This document shows, piece after piece, positions 54,328-63,227 of a stretch of 64,000 nucleotides of DNA. A program made the position numbers and the translations under genes. The notes beneath the pieces were generated by a model. It saw only the letters and a list, made by a program, of their open reading frames with translations, was not told where the DNA came from and searched no databases. This DNA comes from Niabella drilacis (lineage in GTDB: Bacteria; Bacteroidota; Bacteroidia; Chitinophagales; Chitinophagaceae): contig NZ_FMZO01000018.1 of assembly GCF_900101395.1 (NCBI RefSeq), positions 43,333 to 107,332 on the forward strand, in the 5' to 3' direction. Numbering within the stretch: position 1 is the stretch's first letter; the number at the start of each line of letters is the position of its first letter.

Positions 54328-56097
54328 TCACCACCCCGGGTTCTGGGTCAGGTTCTTGTTTTTTACAATGGCTGATGCCGGAATGGGATAATAATACTGG
54401 CGGCCATCAGCATACCAGGTACGGGTTTGCGACCTAAACCACTCCAGGTGTTTGTCGGCGGTAAGCGTTTGATAATTGGTACTCTTTCCGCCGATGGGTA
54501 CCTTAGCGCAGCCTTTGGGAACATCAATGGTGGGCCCGCTCTGCGCACCATCATAAAAAACAACATCGGGGGTACCATCCTGGTCCAGATCCATCAATGT
54601 ATTTAAAGCCGGTACGTAGATGCCACTCCATTCCAACGTGGCCATCAGTTCTCCTCTTTTCCAGCGCTTCAGATCGTTGAAGCGAAACCCTTCCAGTGCC
54701 AGTTCTACCTGGCGCTCCCTGCGAATCTCTAACAGCACCGGATCATTAATATCCGGGAAAAACGTTTCCTTCAGATACGTATCCACCATCGTGGGTTTCT
54801 GCGTCAAACCACCGGTTACCCCGGCGCGTTTTCTTAATTCCCCTATAGACTTGCTCCAGTCCTGATCCGTAAGCGTTCCCAGTTCTGCCTTTGCCTCTGC
54901 AAAATTCAACAACACTTCAGCATACCGCATCAGGGGCAGGTTGTTCGTATTATATCCGCCGTTATCAAAATAGCTGTCATCCAGCGTATATTTTATAGGC
55001 TGGTATCCCGTATAGGAATAGCTGGCAAAATTAGGGGGGGCGGCGCTGCCGTTGCGGGTATAGCCCGGGGTACGGATCAGCTGGCTCAACCGGAAGTCGC
55101 GGTTCTGGCATTCCTGGTAAAAGGTTTCCGTTTTATAGTTGGCACGGCTGGTATAGGGAGTTCCGTCCCTGTTGAGTATCGTGTTGATAAACGGGCGCAC
55201 CAGGCTGTAGCGGGGGCCATAAGTAGCCGAGGTCCACCACCAGTTGGCATCGCCCAAAACAGCCAGGTCCTTGCTTAACACCACTGCCAGCATTACCTCC
55301 GAAGTAACCGGCTTATCGGAAATAAAGAGTTGCCGCTGGGAGGCCTGGGGGCCGCCCCCGTTGTAAATCGTATAGGGGCCTTTATTCATCAGTTCTGTTG
55401 CCGCATCTACTACGTACTGGTAGTATTTATCGGCAGTATTGGCAAGTGACAGCTCGGTATGATATTTACGGAACGAAGCTTCGAACAATGCAGCCCTCGT
55501 CTTCAGCCCCAGGGCTGTCCACTTTGTGATCAGTGACCCATCAGAAGTGATGGCACTCATGTTCTGATATGCAAAATCAAGATCCTCGATAATATGGTCA
55601 ATGATCATGGTACGCGCCTCTCTTTTACCATATAAAACATCACTCTCTGTTACCTGAAGCGGATGATCGATCCAGGGCACTTCCCCAAAACGGATCAGCT
55701 TATCCAGGTAGAAATACGCCCTGAAAAAACGGGCGATCCCAAGATAATTATTCTTTACAACGTCGGTTACATTTGCCTTTTGCGCATTCTCAATAAAATA
55801 ATTAACATTCCGGAGGTTGCCCCAATCCCAGCCCGAACTGTTTTCTGCCTTATAAGCACCGTCCTGTATAAAAGCGTTCAACCCATTCACTCCGCCATAA
55901 TCGGCCATCGCATCCATCGAATAGGCATTGGTTCCGGAGGGCAGCATATTATAAAAAGAGTAACAGTAGGTTTTCATCCCGTTCTCGCTTCCGAAGATAT
56001 CTTTTACGGATGCCGTTGCTTCCGGAAGCTCTTCCATCTGGCAGGAAGAGAATAATATAGTTGACAACGAAAATATATAGACTAACTTTTTCATCAT
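54328..56097 (-). CDS. SusD/RagB-family lipoprotein of the ribose locus
   Basis: A 589-residue surface lipoprotein with a lipobox near residue 19 (LFSSCQM). It has the standard SusD helices (NYLGIARFFRAYFYLDKLIRFGEVPWIDHPL), the GFRFNDLKRWKRGE motif and the closing YYYPIPASAIVKNKNLTQNPGW. It should capture nucleosides or ribose-containing compounds for the SusC barrel encoded 7 bp upstream. It starts with tandem ATG codons. Confidence 0.95.
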   Translation of the reverse strand: MMKKLVYIFSLSTILFSSCQMEELPEATASVKDIFGSENGMKTYCYSFYNMLPSGTNAYSMDAMADYGGVNGLNAFIQDGAYKAENSSGWDWGNLRNVNYFIENAQKANVTDVVKNNYLGIARFFRAYFYLDKLIRFGEVPWIDHPLQVTESDVLYGKREARTMIIDHIIEDLDFAYQNMSAITSDGSLITKWTALGLKTRAALFEASFRKYHTELSLANTADKYYQYVVDAATELMNKGPYTIYNGGGPQASQRQLFISDKPVTSEVMLAVVLSKDLAVLGDANWWWTSATYGPRYSLVRPFINTILNRDGTPYTSRANYKTETFYQECQNRDFRLSQLIRTPGYTRNGSAAPPNFASYSYTGYQPIKYTLDDSYFDNGGYNTNNLPLMRYAEVLLNFAEAKAELGTLTDQDWSKSIGELRKRAGVTGGLTQKPTMVDTYLKETFFPDINDPVLLEIRRERQVELALEGFRFNDLKRWKRGELMATLEWSGIYVPALNTLMDLDQDGTPDVVFYDGAQSGPTIDVPKGCAKVPIGGKSTNYQTLTADKHLEWFRSQTRTWYADGRQYYYPIPASAIVKNKNLTQNPGW

Positions 56098-56104
56098 TTT
56101 CTGT

Positions 56105-59100
56105 TTATAGCGTAATCAAAATATTAAAACTGTAACTCTTCATCGTGGGATAGTTGAATCCATCTCCATAACCACTGCTCACATCCGGGTCTGAATTTCC
56201 AATATTTGTAACATCGATATCTTTTGTTCGCTTATACAATGGCGACCAGGTAAACAGGTTCTCACCCGAAAGACCAAGCCGTACCGCCTGAAGCCCTATT
56301 CTCTTCACCATCACAGCAGGCAGGCTATATCCGACCTGGATGTTTTTGAGCCGCGTATAAGAAACATCCTGCAAATACCGGGTTTGCGCATTCAGTTTTA
56401 ATGACTCATTATACCCCGCATACCTTGGAAAATACCCGTTGGGGTTATCCGCCGTCCAGTAATTGTTCAGGTGCCAGGTGGGTAAATTATTGTATGGCCT
56501 GTTATACTGTCCCCAAAAAATGGACTCGTTACTGGGATACCAGTTCTGCTTGCCTACCCCCTGAACAAATGCAGAAAAGTATATATTATTCCAGTCGAGG
56601 CTAACCGTAGCACTGTATAAATAACGTGGCGTCTTATTCCCGATTATTTTTTTATCTCCGTGGCTATACAGGGTATTGCTTCCATAATCAATAACACCGC
56701 TGTTATCTAAATCGGCAAACCGGATATCGCCGGGATAAATTTTCCCGGAATTGGATGACTTAATAACCGGCTGCCTGGGCGCTTTATCAATTTCCTCCTG
56801 GTTCTGAAAAAGCCCCTGTGTTACATACCCCCATATTTCGCCGATCTGCTGACCTGCATAATAATCGCCCAGGCCTCCGGTGGTATTATTATACCGGTCG
56901 ATGCGCGAGTGGTTGTCGGCCAGGGTTGCCTTAACACTATAATTAAAAGGCCTGTTAGCCATAAGGAAAAAGTCGGTGTACCCAAGCGAAATTTCAAAGC
57001 CTTTGGTTGTCATGTCGGCGTAGTTTCCTTTGGGTGAGCTTGCACCAAACACATCCGGTAAGGTTTGACCTACGGTATACATATTGAGCGTTTTGCGGAT
57101 GTAATAATCTCCCGTAAAAGTAAGCCGGTTCTTCAGGAAGGCGATATCCAATCCATAGTTTGCGGTTTGAGCCGTTTCCCAGGTCAGGTTATCGGGGATC
57201 ACCCCTGGTGCGCTGGTTTGAGGATTTTTGGCCCCGTTTAAAATACGCCCGGACGTACTGATCGAAAACTGTTCCAAATAAGAATACGGATCAATATTTC
57301 CATTACCCAGTGCGCCATAAGATCCCCTCAGCTTCAGATCAGCAATAACAGAGGGACTCACATTCCAAAAATGTTCCCGTGAAATACGCCAGCCTGCGGA
57401 TACGGAGGGGAAGAACCCCCACTGCTCATTGCCGGGAAACTTGGAGGAACCATCATAACGGCCGTTCACCTCAAAGAGATAGCGTTCATCAAAGATATAG
57501 TTCAGCCGGTAAAAGAGGCCGGTAGTGCGGTATTTGTTATATCCGCCTGTTGCTGTAACGGAATTTCCCAGCGCCAGATTGATATTCTCCGTTTCGGGAG
57601 ATAATAGTCCATTCTTCGTGATATACTTTGAAGAATAAACCCTTTGATCATAGTTATACCCCAACAGTCCTTTTATATAGTGTTTTGCAAAGCGCTTTTC
57701 ATAATCAGCATACAGGTTGGCGGTTAAATAATTCCAACGCTGATCCGCTGTATAAATGTTATCATTGGAAGACGTTTCCAGGAATAAGACCTGGCCTTGT
57801 TTTACGCTGTAAGGCACCGGAACCCTCACACGGGTGAGCTCGTACTTTTGAGAACGGAAGGTGAAATCCCCTTTAATATGAAAGCTGTTGTTAAAAAACT
57901 TTGTTTCAAAGCTGGTCGTATTCCGGAGATTGGATCCCGCATTATTCCGGACATTTTTACCATAGATAAAATCACCCACCGTATAAGCAGCAGAATAGCT
58001 GAACGTGCCATCCGGGTTAAAAATGGGCGATGTGGGATGCCCTTCGTCGGCAATATTTCTCCAGATAACGCCCCCCTCCCCCGCGGTAATAGGATCGCGG
58101 TAGGAATAGTAAGAATAATCCATATTATTCATCACCTTTAACCAGTCGGTTACCTGCAGCCCCTGTTTGGCACGCATGCTGTAATTCTTATACAGATCCG
58201 GGTTATAGTTGTAAATACCATCGCTGCCAAAATAACGGCCCGACAGGTAGTACTCAAACTTATCAGAAGTGCCGCTTACAGAAAGATTATGCTGTTGTGT
58301 AAAGGTTGATTTTTTGAGCAGCGCACCATAATAGTCGGCATTACCATAATAAACATAGTTGCCCTTGGCATCTACCGTTACTTCTTCTGTATTTCCCTGT
58401 TCTTTTCTTTTTTTGAATTCCGCTAACCAGTCCAATGTAAAGATCTGGGTCTTGTTCAGCTTTGCGGGTACCGAAGAATAATTATTCCAGGCATTATATG
58501 CTTCATAAAAATGAGATGCATATTCATACCCATCGGTAACAAAGTCCGGCCGGGTCGTCTGTTTTTGAATAGACGCGCTTCCTGAATAGGTAACGGAAGC
58601 CTTTCCTTTCTTAGCATTCTTTGTTGTAATAAGCACTACCCCAAAGGTACCTTTTGACCCATACACGGCTGCAGATGCCGCATCTTTAAGTACGGTAACC
58701 GCCTCCACGTCATTGGGGTTTAATGTTGAAGGATCCCCCTCAACCCCATCGATCAGGATCAGCGCGCTTCCGCCCTGTCCTACCGAAGTTGCCCCGCGGA
58801 TGTTATAAGACACATCCCTGTTTGGCTTTCCGTCGAGCGGATTTACATTGAGGTTAGGTATTGCGCCCTGCAGCATTTGTGTAATGGAAGGCTGCACGCG
58901 GCCCTCAAGGGCGGCCCCGCTCAGCTGATCCACCGCACCGGTAAGATTGATCTTCTTTTGGGTTCCATAACCCACTACCACCACATCTGCCAGCTGGTTG
59001 GTTGCCGGGTCTAATGTATAAGATAACCGCAGCGGATGTGTACCGTCATATTTGACATTCTTTACCGAAAGTGGCTCGAACCCAACTGAAGATACCTGGA

Positions 59101-59356
59101 GCTCATATGTACCTTCTTTCATTCCGGAAAAAAAGAACCGTCCCTGCTCATCAGCAAGGGCCTGTGTCGAAAAGGTATTGTCCCCGCTTTTTAGGGCAAT
59201 GGTGGCATTGGGTACTGCATTGCCTGCCTTATCGCTGACAGTACCGCTAATGGATCTGCTTTTATCCTGCGCAAAACTATTGAGTGCAAGACTCAATATT
59301 ACACATAAAAGAGAAAAGGACTTCATCCCGTTTTTAAAACTTACTTCCCTGAGCAT
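56105..59356 (-). CDS. SusC/RagA-family TonB-dependent transporter of the ribose locus
   Basis: A 1083-residue outer-membrane barrel. The signal peptide (from an inner Met at 59326, ending SFAQ) precedes a carboxypeptidase-like domain (~35-120), the plug start ADVVVVGYGTQKKINLTGAV, VTVLKDAASAAVYGSKGTFGVVLITTK and the barrel. The first ATG (59356) adds MLREVSFKNG before the signal, so 59326 is the likelier real start. It is probably transcribed from the -7 box at 59446-59453 with an operator-like repeat in its leader. Confidence 0.95.
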   Translation of the reverse strand: MLREVSFKNGMKSFSLLCVILSLALNSFAQDKSRSISGTVSDKAGNAVPNATIALKSGDNTFSTQALADEQGRFFFSGMKEGTYELQVSSVGFEPLSVKNVKYDGTHPLRLSYTLDPATNQLADVVVVGYGTQKKINLTGAVDQLSGAALEGRVQPSITQMLQGAIPNLNVNPLDGKPNRDVSYNIRGATSVGQGGSALILIDGVEGDPSTLNPNDVEAVTVLKDAASAAVYGSKGTFGVVLITTKNAKKGKASVTYSGSASIQKQTTRPDFVTDGYEYASHFYEAYNAWNNYSSVPAKLNKTQIFTLDWLAEFKKRKEQGNTEEVTVDAKGNYVYYGNADYYGALLKKSTFTQQHNLSVSGTSDKFEYYLSGRYFGSDGIYNYNPDLYKNYSMRAKQGLQVTDWLKVMNNMDYSYYSYRDPITAGEGGVIWRNIADEGHPTSPIFNPDGTFSYSAAYTVGDFIYGKNVRNNAGSNLRNTTSFETKFFNNSFHIKGDFTFRSQKYELTRVRVPVPYSVKQGQVLFLETSSNDNIYTADQRWNYLTANLYADYEKRFAKHYIKGLLGYNYDQRVYSSKYITKNGLLSPETENINLALGNSVTATGGYNKYRTTGLFYRLNYIFDERYLFEVNGRYDGSSKFPGNEQWGFFPSVSAGWRISREHFWNVSPSVIADLKLRGSYGALGNGNIDPYSYLEQFSISTSGRILNGAKNPQTSAPGVIPDNLTWETAQTANYGLDIAFLKNRLTFTGDYYIRKTLNMYTVGQTLPDVFGASSPKGNYADMTTKGFEISLGYTDFFLMANRPFNYSVKATLADNHSRIDRYNNTTGGLGDYYAGQQIGEIWGYVTQGLFQNQEEIDKAPRQPVIKSSNSGKIYPGDIRFADLDNSGVIDYGSNTLYSHGDKKIIGNKTPRYLYSATVSLDWNNIYFSAFVQGVGKQNWYPSNESIFWGQYNRPYNNLPTWHLNNYWTADNPNGYFPRYAGYNESLKLNAQTRYLQDVSYTRLKNIQVGYSLPAVMVKRIGLQAVRLGLSGENLFTWSPLYKRTKDIDVTNIGNSDPDVSSGYGDGFNYPTMKSYSFNILITL

Positions 59357-59418
59357 CTTATTCCTTTTTGGTTAAAAAAAATCAACTGTTCAATGAGATC
59401 TTACAGAAGATATACAGT

Positions 59419-59453
59419 ACCGCTATTGTTGAAATTTAGCGGTTGCAAAAATA
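59419..59453 (-). promoter_or_regulatory. -7 box and operator-like inverted repeat before the ribose susC
   Basis: The minus strand has TATTTTTG (59446-59453), an exact TAnnTTTG match. Just downstream, ACCGCTA (59419-59425) and TAGCGGT (59437-59443) form a perfect 7-bp inverted repeat around the expected transcription start. This would suit a repressor site or a 5' hairpin. Confidence 0.45.
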
Positions 59454-59508
59454 TCGTCCGTACTATGAAACCTAATGAATACCGCGTTAACAAATTATGT
59501 TGTTTCTG

Positions 59509-60510
59509 TTACCCGCTCCCTGCCTTTATGATCAGCACCAGCCCGGCAATAAATAAGGCAAACATGATAAAAAGTATTTTGAATACCGGGGCCGGGGCGC
59601 CTCTAAACTCCTTCCAGACAAATACGCCCCATAGCGCTGCAACCAGGGTAGCGCCCTGTCCCAGCCCGTAAGAAATTGCGGGGCCTGCTTTTCCCGCTGC
59701 AATAAGGTTAAACAGGTTTCCAAGCCCCCAGATCCCACCTCCTACAATACCAGGAATATGCAAACGGAATCTTCCTTTAAAGTACTCGGCATAGCTTCCG
59801 GGGTTACCAATGAACGGCTTTTTTATCAGGATCGTATTAAACAGGAAGTTACTGCCCAAAACACCGGCTGCAAATATTACGGATGCGGTGTAGGGTGTCA
59901 TTTTGCCGGCTTCGGGCCTTATAAAATCATTCAGATCCATAGATGCTGCAATAAACCGGTAAAAGAACGCCATTAAGATCCCGGCTATTACCGAAAGCAT
60001 AATTCCCTTCATAGAAACAGCAGCATGCCGGGTCTTGGTTTTGTAGGCAATCGAATTCAAGATCACGGCAATGATGATCAATACTGTTCCTGTAAATAAC
60101 AGGGCCGCATTCCCTTTAGGCAGGGTCATATAATTTACCAGCACTCCAATGACCAAGGCCAGTCCGATCCCTATAGGAAACGCTACCGCCATACCGGCTA
60201 TGGCGATTGCCGCAGATAAAAGGATGTTTGCTGCATTAAAGACAACACCGCCAACCAGTGCGCTGGCGATATTGGCGCTGCCCGCCTGCATAAGGTCCGC
60301 TTCAAAGCTCCGCCCGCCCTGTCCATGGCTTCCCAGAGTGAAAGCAGCCAGCAGCGAGAAGAGCACCATTCCGATGACATAATCCCAGTAAAAAAATTCA
60401 TACCGCCAGTTTTTACCGGATATTTTTTGTGTATTGGCCCATGAGCCCCAACAAAGCATGGTTACGATACAGAACAGCACCGCCAGCTGGTAATTATCTA
60501 CTATATACAT
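59509..60510 (-). CDS. GRP-family sugar uptake permease (ribose type)
   Basis: A 333-residue inner-membrane protein with ten helices of the glucose/ribose porter (GRP) branch of the DMT superfamily. It has the typical start CIVTMLCWGSWANTQK, the IAGMAVAFPIGIGLALVIG segment and the C-terminal ISYGLGQGATLVAALWGVFVWKE. Flanked by ribokinase and SusC, it most likely imports ribose from the periplasm. It starts 98 bp after the ribokinase stop. Confidence 0.9.
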   Translation of the reverse strand: MYIVDNYQLAVLFCIVTMLCWGSWANTQKISGKNWRYEFFYWDYVIGMVLFSLLAAFTLGSHGQGGRSFEADLMQAGSANIASALVGGVVFNAANILLSAAIAIAGMAVAFPIGIGLALVIGVLVNYMTLPKGNAALLFTGTVLIIIAVILNSIAYKTKTRHAAVSMKGIMLSVIAGILMAFFYRFIAASMDLNDFIRPEAGKMTPYTASVIFAAGVLGSNFLFNTILIKKPFIGNPGSYAEYFKGRFRLHIPGIVGGGIWGLGNLFNLIAAGKAGPAISYGLGQGATLVAALWGVFVWKEFRGAPAPVFKILFIMFALFIAGLVLIIKAGSG

Positions 60511-60608
60511 AAAGAAACGCTCTTTTTATTCAATCGTTATGCATTGGCTAAAAATACGGACCGACCGATCCGTTCTCTATCCGCTATACCTGATATTCGC
60601 TACTCCAC

Positions 60609-61544
60609 CTATCTCATAACCCCGGCAATCACTTCATTATAGTAGGGAATGGAAGCCTGTGCACCCTGCCGGGTTGTGGAAATAGCGGCAGCCCGGCAGG
60701 CGAACCGGATAGCATCTGCAACCGGCTTGTCATTGGCCAATGCCACCACCAACGCTCCATTAAATACATCCCCTGCAGCCGTTGTGTCTACCGGGCTCAC
60801 TTTTAAAGCAGGGATCAGTGTCATCCCGCTCTCATCTCCTATCAATGCGCCCTCCGCCCCCAATGTAATAATGACCTTTTTTATTCCCCTGGCCAGGAGC
60901 ACTCCTGCAGCGGTCTTTGCAGTTTCCGTATCTTTTATTTCAACCCTGGCCAGCAGCCCTGCCTCAATTTTGTTGGGCGTAAGAATATCAATGTATGGGT
61001 ACAGGCTCCCGGGCAGTTCCTGCACAGGAGCGGGGTTAATAATCACCTTTAATCCTTTGGACGCAGCATACCGGGCTATAAAGTGTACGGTTTCCATTGG
61101 TATTTCAAATTGCATCAATACCATTTTGCATTGTTCCAGTTCATGCAGCAGGGGCTGGGTAAAATCATCGGGTAACAGGGCTTTATTTGCGCCCTGGCTT
61201 ACGACAATACTATTTTCCCCCTCCTTGTCTACGGTGATCAGCGCAACACCGGATGGAAGTTCAGGGTCTTCCAGCATAAAACGGGAGTCAATTCCTTCTT
61301 CGTCAAATAGCCGGGAAGCCTGGCGCCCAAATACATCGTTGCCCACTTTTGTAATGAACAGGGCATCTCCACCCAACCGGGCCACCGTTACCGCCTGGTT
61401 GGCGCCCTTTCCACCGGGATTCATAAAAAACTGGCTGGCCAGCGTGGTTTCTCCCGGAACCGGTATCCGTTCCGCTTTTACCACCATATCCATATTGGTA
61501 CTTCCGACAATCGCTATTTTTCTGGCAGGCATATCGTGTTCCAT
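60609..61544 (-). CDS. rbsK: Ribokinase
   Basis: A 311-residue PfkB-family sugar kinase. It has the two family signatures: NPGGKGANQAVTVARLGG near residues 43-60 and DTTAAGDVFNGALVVALA near 253-270, with the catalytic Asp in GDVFNGA. It phosphorylates ribose to ribose-5-phosphate. It is the first gene of the leftward nucleoside/ribose operon. M5 (61532) is an equally possible start. Confidence 0.94.
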   Translation of the reverse strand: MEHDMPARKIAIVGSTNMDMVVKAERIPVPGETTLASQFFMNPGGKGANQAVTVARLGGDALFITKVGNDVFGRQASRLFDEEGIDSRFMLEDPELPSGVALITVDKEGENSIVVSQGANKALLPDDFTQPLLHELEQCKMVLMQFEIPMETVHFIARYAASKGLKVIINPAPVQELPGSLYPYIDILTPNKIEAGLLARVEIKDTETAKTAAGVLLARGIKKVIITLGAEGALIGDESGMTLIPALKVSPVDTTAAGDVFNGALVVALANDKPVADAIRFACRAAAISTTRQGAQASIPYYNEVIAGVMR

Positions 61545-61603
61545 TATTTTTCAAAAACTAATATGGAAATAAAATTAAAGTTTTAAAAACCTTATTTAAA
61601 GCA

Positions 61604-61619
61604 AAATTTAATTAAATTT
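61604..61619. promoter_or_regulatory. 16-bp palindrome between divergent genes
   Basis: AAATTTAATTAAATTT is a perfect 16-bp palindrome in the gap between ribokinase and the divergent helical-repeat gene. It lies in AT-rich DNA, so chance is possible, but its position suits an operator that controls both directions. Confidence 0.35.
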
Positions 61620-61714
61620 AATAATTGCAAATCAGGAGAAAACCTCAAGACAATAGTGCAATACGATACATATCAATAAATTACGAACAACAAACTTCGG
61701 CAAATAAGATAATT

Positions 61715-63196
61715 ATGAACTTAGCATCGGTTATTGAGTTGGCGAATACATTATCTGTTGCGGAAAGACGACAATTCAAACTCATTACCCGAAAATCGCA
61801 GAAGGGAAAAGTGTACCTGCAGCTTTTTGACCTGGTTACGCAGGCAGGCGATCCTCTTGTTATAAAAGAGTCTTTCAAAAAAATATATCCCGCGGCTTCT
61901 TTAAATATGGCAACACAATACCTGCACAAACTGCTATGTGATATGCTTGTGAGGAACCAGTTAAAAAATGATGCGGGGCTGCTGCTGCTTTATGGCATGA
62001 TGAAGGTTAAAACCCTCCGGCAACGGAACCTGCCCAACCAGGCAATAAAACAAGCCCGGGTCCTGCTATCGGGCTCCAACACAACCGACGACTTTTTATT
62101 AAAATATATCCTTAAGCGTGAAGAGCTCAGCCGGCTCTCCGAAATAAATTTCAGGGGTATCTCGGAAAAACAATTGATTGCAGAGCAACAGACAGCCAGA
62201 GACCTGTTAAAAAACACCAGGAGTCTCCAGGAGCACTATGCCCTTTATGAATTATTAAAGCACCGGCTTATTCATTCAACACCGGGCGGAAGCCCGGCTG
62301 CTCCGGCCGGTTTCGATGACCTGCTGTTTGAAGAAATGGCTATTATCAACAACCGGGTAAAACAAAACCCCGAATCACAAAAGCTGCATCTCTTATTTCA
62401 ATCCTTTTATTTCAGCCATACGGGGAACTATAATGCCGCGTTAAAGACCTTTTACCTGCTGAACGGGTTATTTGAAAAACATAAAATCCCCCTGCAACAC
62501 CCCCCGCTGGACTACTACGATACATTGGACGGGTTACTGGAAAATTTAAAAGCTGTTCATGCATTCGATCAGATGCCCTATTTCATCAAAAAACTTTCGC
62601 TGTTAGAGCACAAAGCATACCCTGATTATTTCAACTACCTGGTAAAAAAGACAACCCTGTTATTCGAACTGGAGGTATTGGTTGCGAACGGAGCCTGGGG
62701 AAACGCCCTGCAGCAGATCCGGTCCGTTTCCTCCCTGGTACTCAGTGAATTTTCATCCGTGCATCCCCAAAAGCAATTAAAGCTCCTGTTCTACTGCTCA
62801 CTGATCTATTATAAAAATCAACAACCCGGTAAAGCAAAAAAAATACTAACCCCTGTCATTACAGCCCGGCAACCCGACCGCAGTTCCTTTTACAATATCT
62901 GCAGATGTTTTAACATCGTACTGCACTATGAATCCCGGGACCTGGAATACCTCGATTACGAGGTCAGGTCTTACAAACGTTTTACGGCATCCCGGCCATC
63001 CGGTATCCCCAATATCGAAAAATTACTTTTCAAAGCGATTGCATTGCATCCCTGGCAAAATTCAGCGTTCCGGAACCGGCAACAGGCGGAAAAGCTTGCT
63101 GACCTTGTAACTGCGATTCATAAGAACCCTGCCGAAAGCAGGATCCTCAGCTCTTTCAACTTTGTTGAATGGGTACTTTCCAAATTTGTATCATAG
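61715..63196 (+). CDS. Helical-repeat (TPR-like) protein beside the ribose locus, unknown
   Basis: A 493-residue soluble protein that is nearly all alpha-helical. An N-terminal part (NLASVIELANTLSVAERRQFKLITRK, YLQLFDLV, SLNMATQYLHKLLCDMLVR) is followed by TPR-like helices (SFYFSHTGNYNAALKTFYLLNGLFEK, YCSLIYYKNQQPGKAKKIL). No DNA-binding, enzyme or membrane motif is seen. The frame is open to 61625 with a TTG, but the ATG at 61715 gives the conserved-looking start. Placed divergently from ribokinase, it could regulate or sense for that locus. This is inferred from position only. Confidence 0.7.
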   Translation: MNLASVIELANTLSVAERRQFKLITRKSQKGKVYLQLFDLVTQAGDPLVIKESFKKIYPAASLNMATQYLHKLLCDMLVRNQLKNDAGLLLLYGMMKVKTLRQRNLPNQAIKQARVLLSGSNTTDDFLLKYILKREELSRLSEINFRGISEKQLIAEQQTARDLLKNTRSLQEHYALYELLKHRLIHSTPGGSPAAPAGFDDLLFEEMAIINNRVKQNPESQKLHLLFQSFYFSHTGNYNAALKTFYLLNGLFEKHKIPLQHPPLDYYDTLDGLLENLKAVHAFDQMPYFIKKLSLLEHKAYPDYFNYLVKKTTLLFELEVLVANGAWGNALQQIRSVSSLVLSEFSSVHPQKQLKLLFYCSLIYYKNQQPGKAKKILTPVITARQPDRSSFYNICRCFNIVLHYESRDLEYLDYEVRSYKRFTASRPSGIPNIEKLLFKAIALHPWQNSAFRNRQQAEKLADLVTAIHKNPAESRILSSFNFVEWVLSKFVS

Positions 63197-63227
63197 CCGT
63201 GGTCATTGTGATGGAGATTGCGGCGGG

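Noticed and set aside
60649..61572. 307-codon open frame opposite ribokinase
   Set aside because: It lies entirely antisense to a clear ribokinase, is Ser/Ala-rich low-complexity sequence and shows no domain; a codon-bias shadow.
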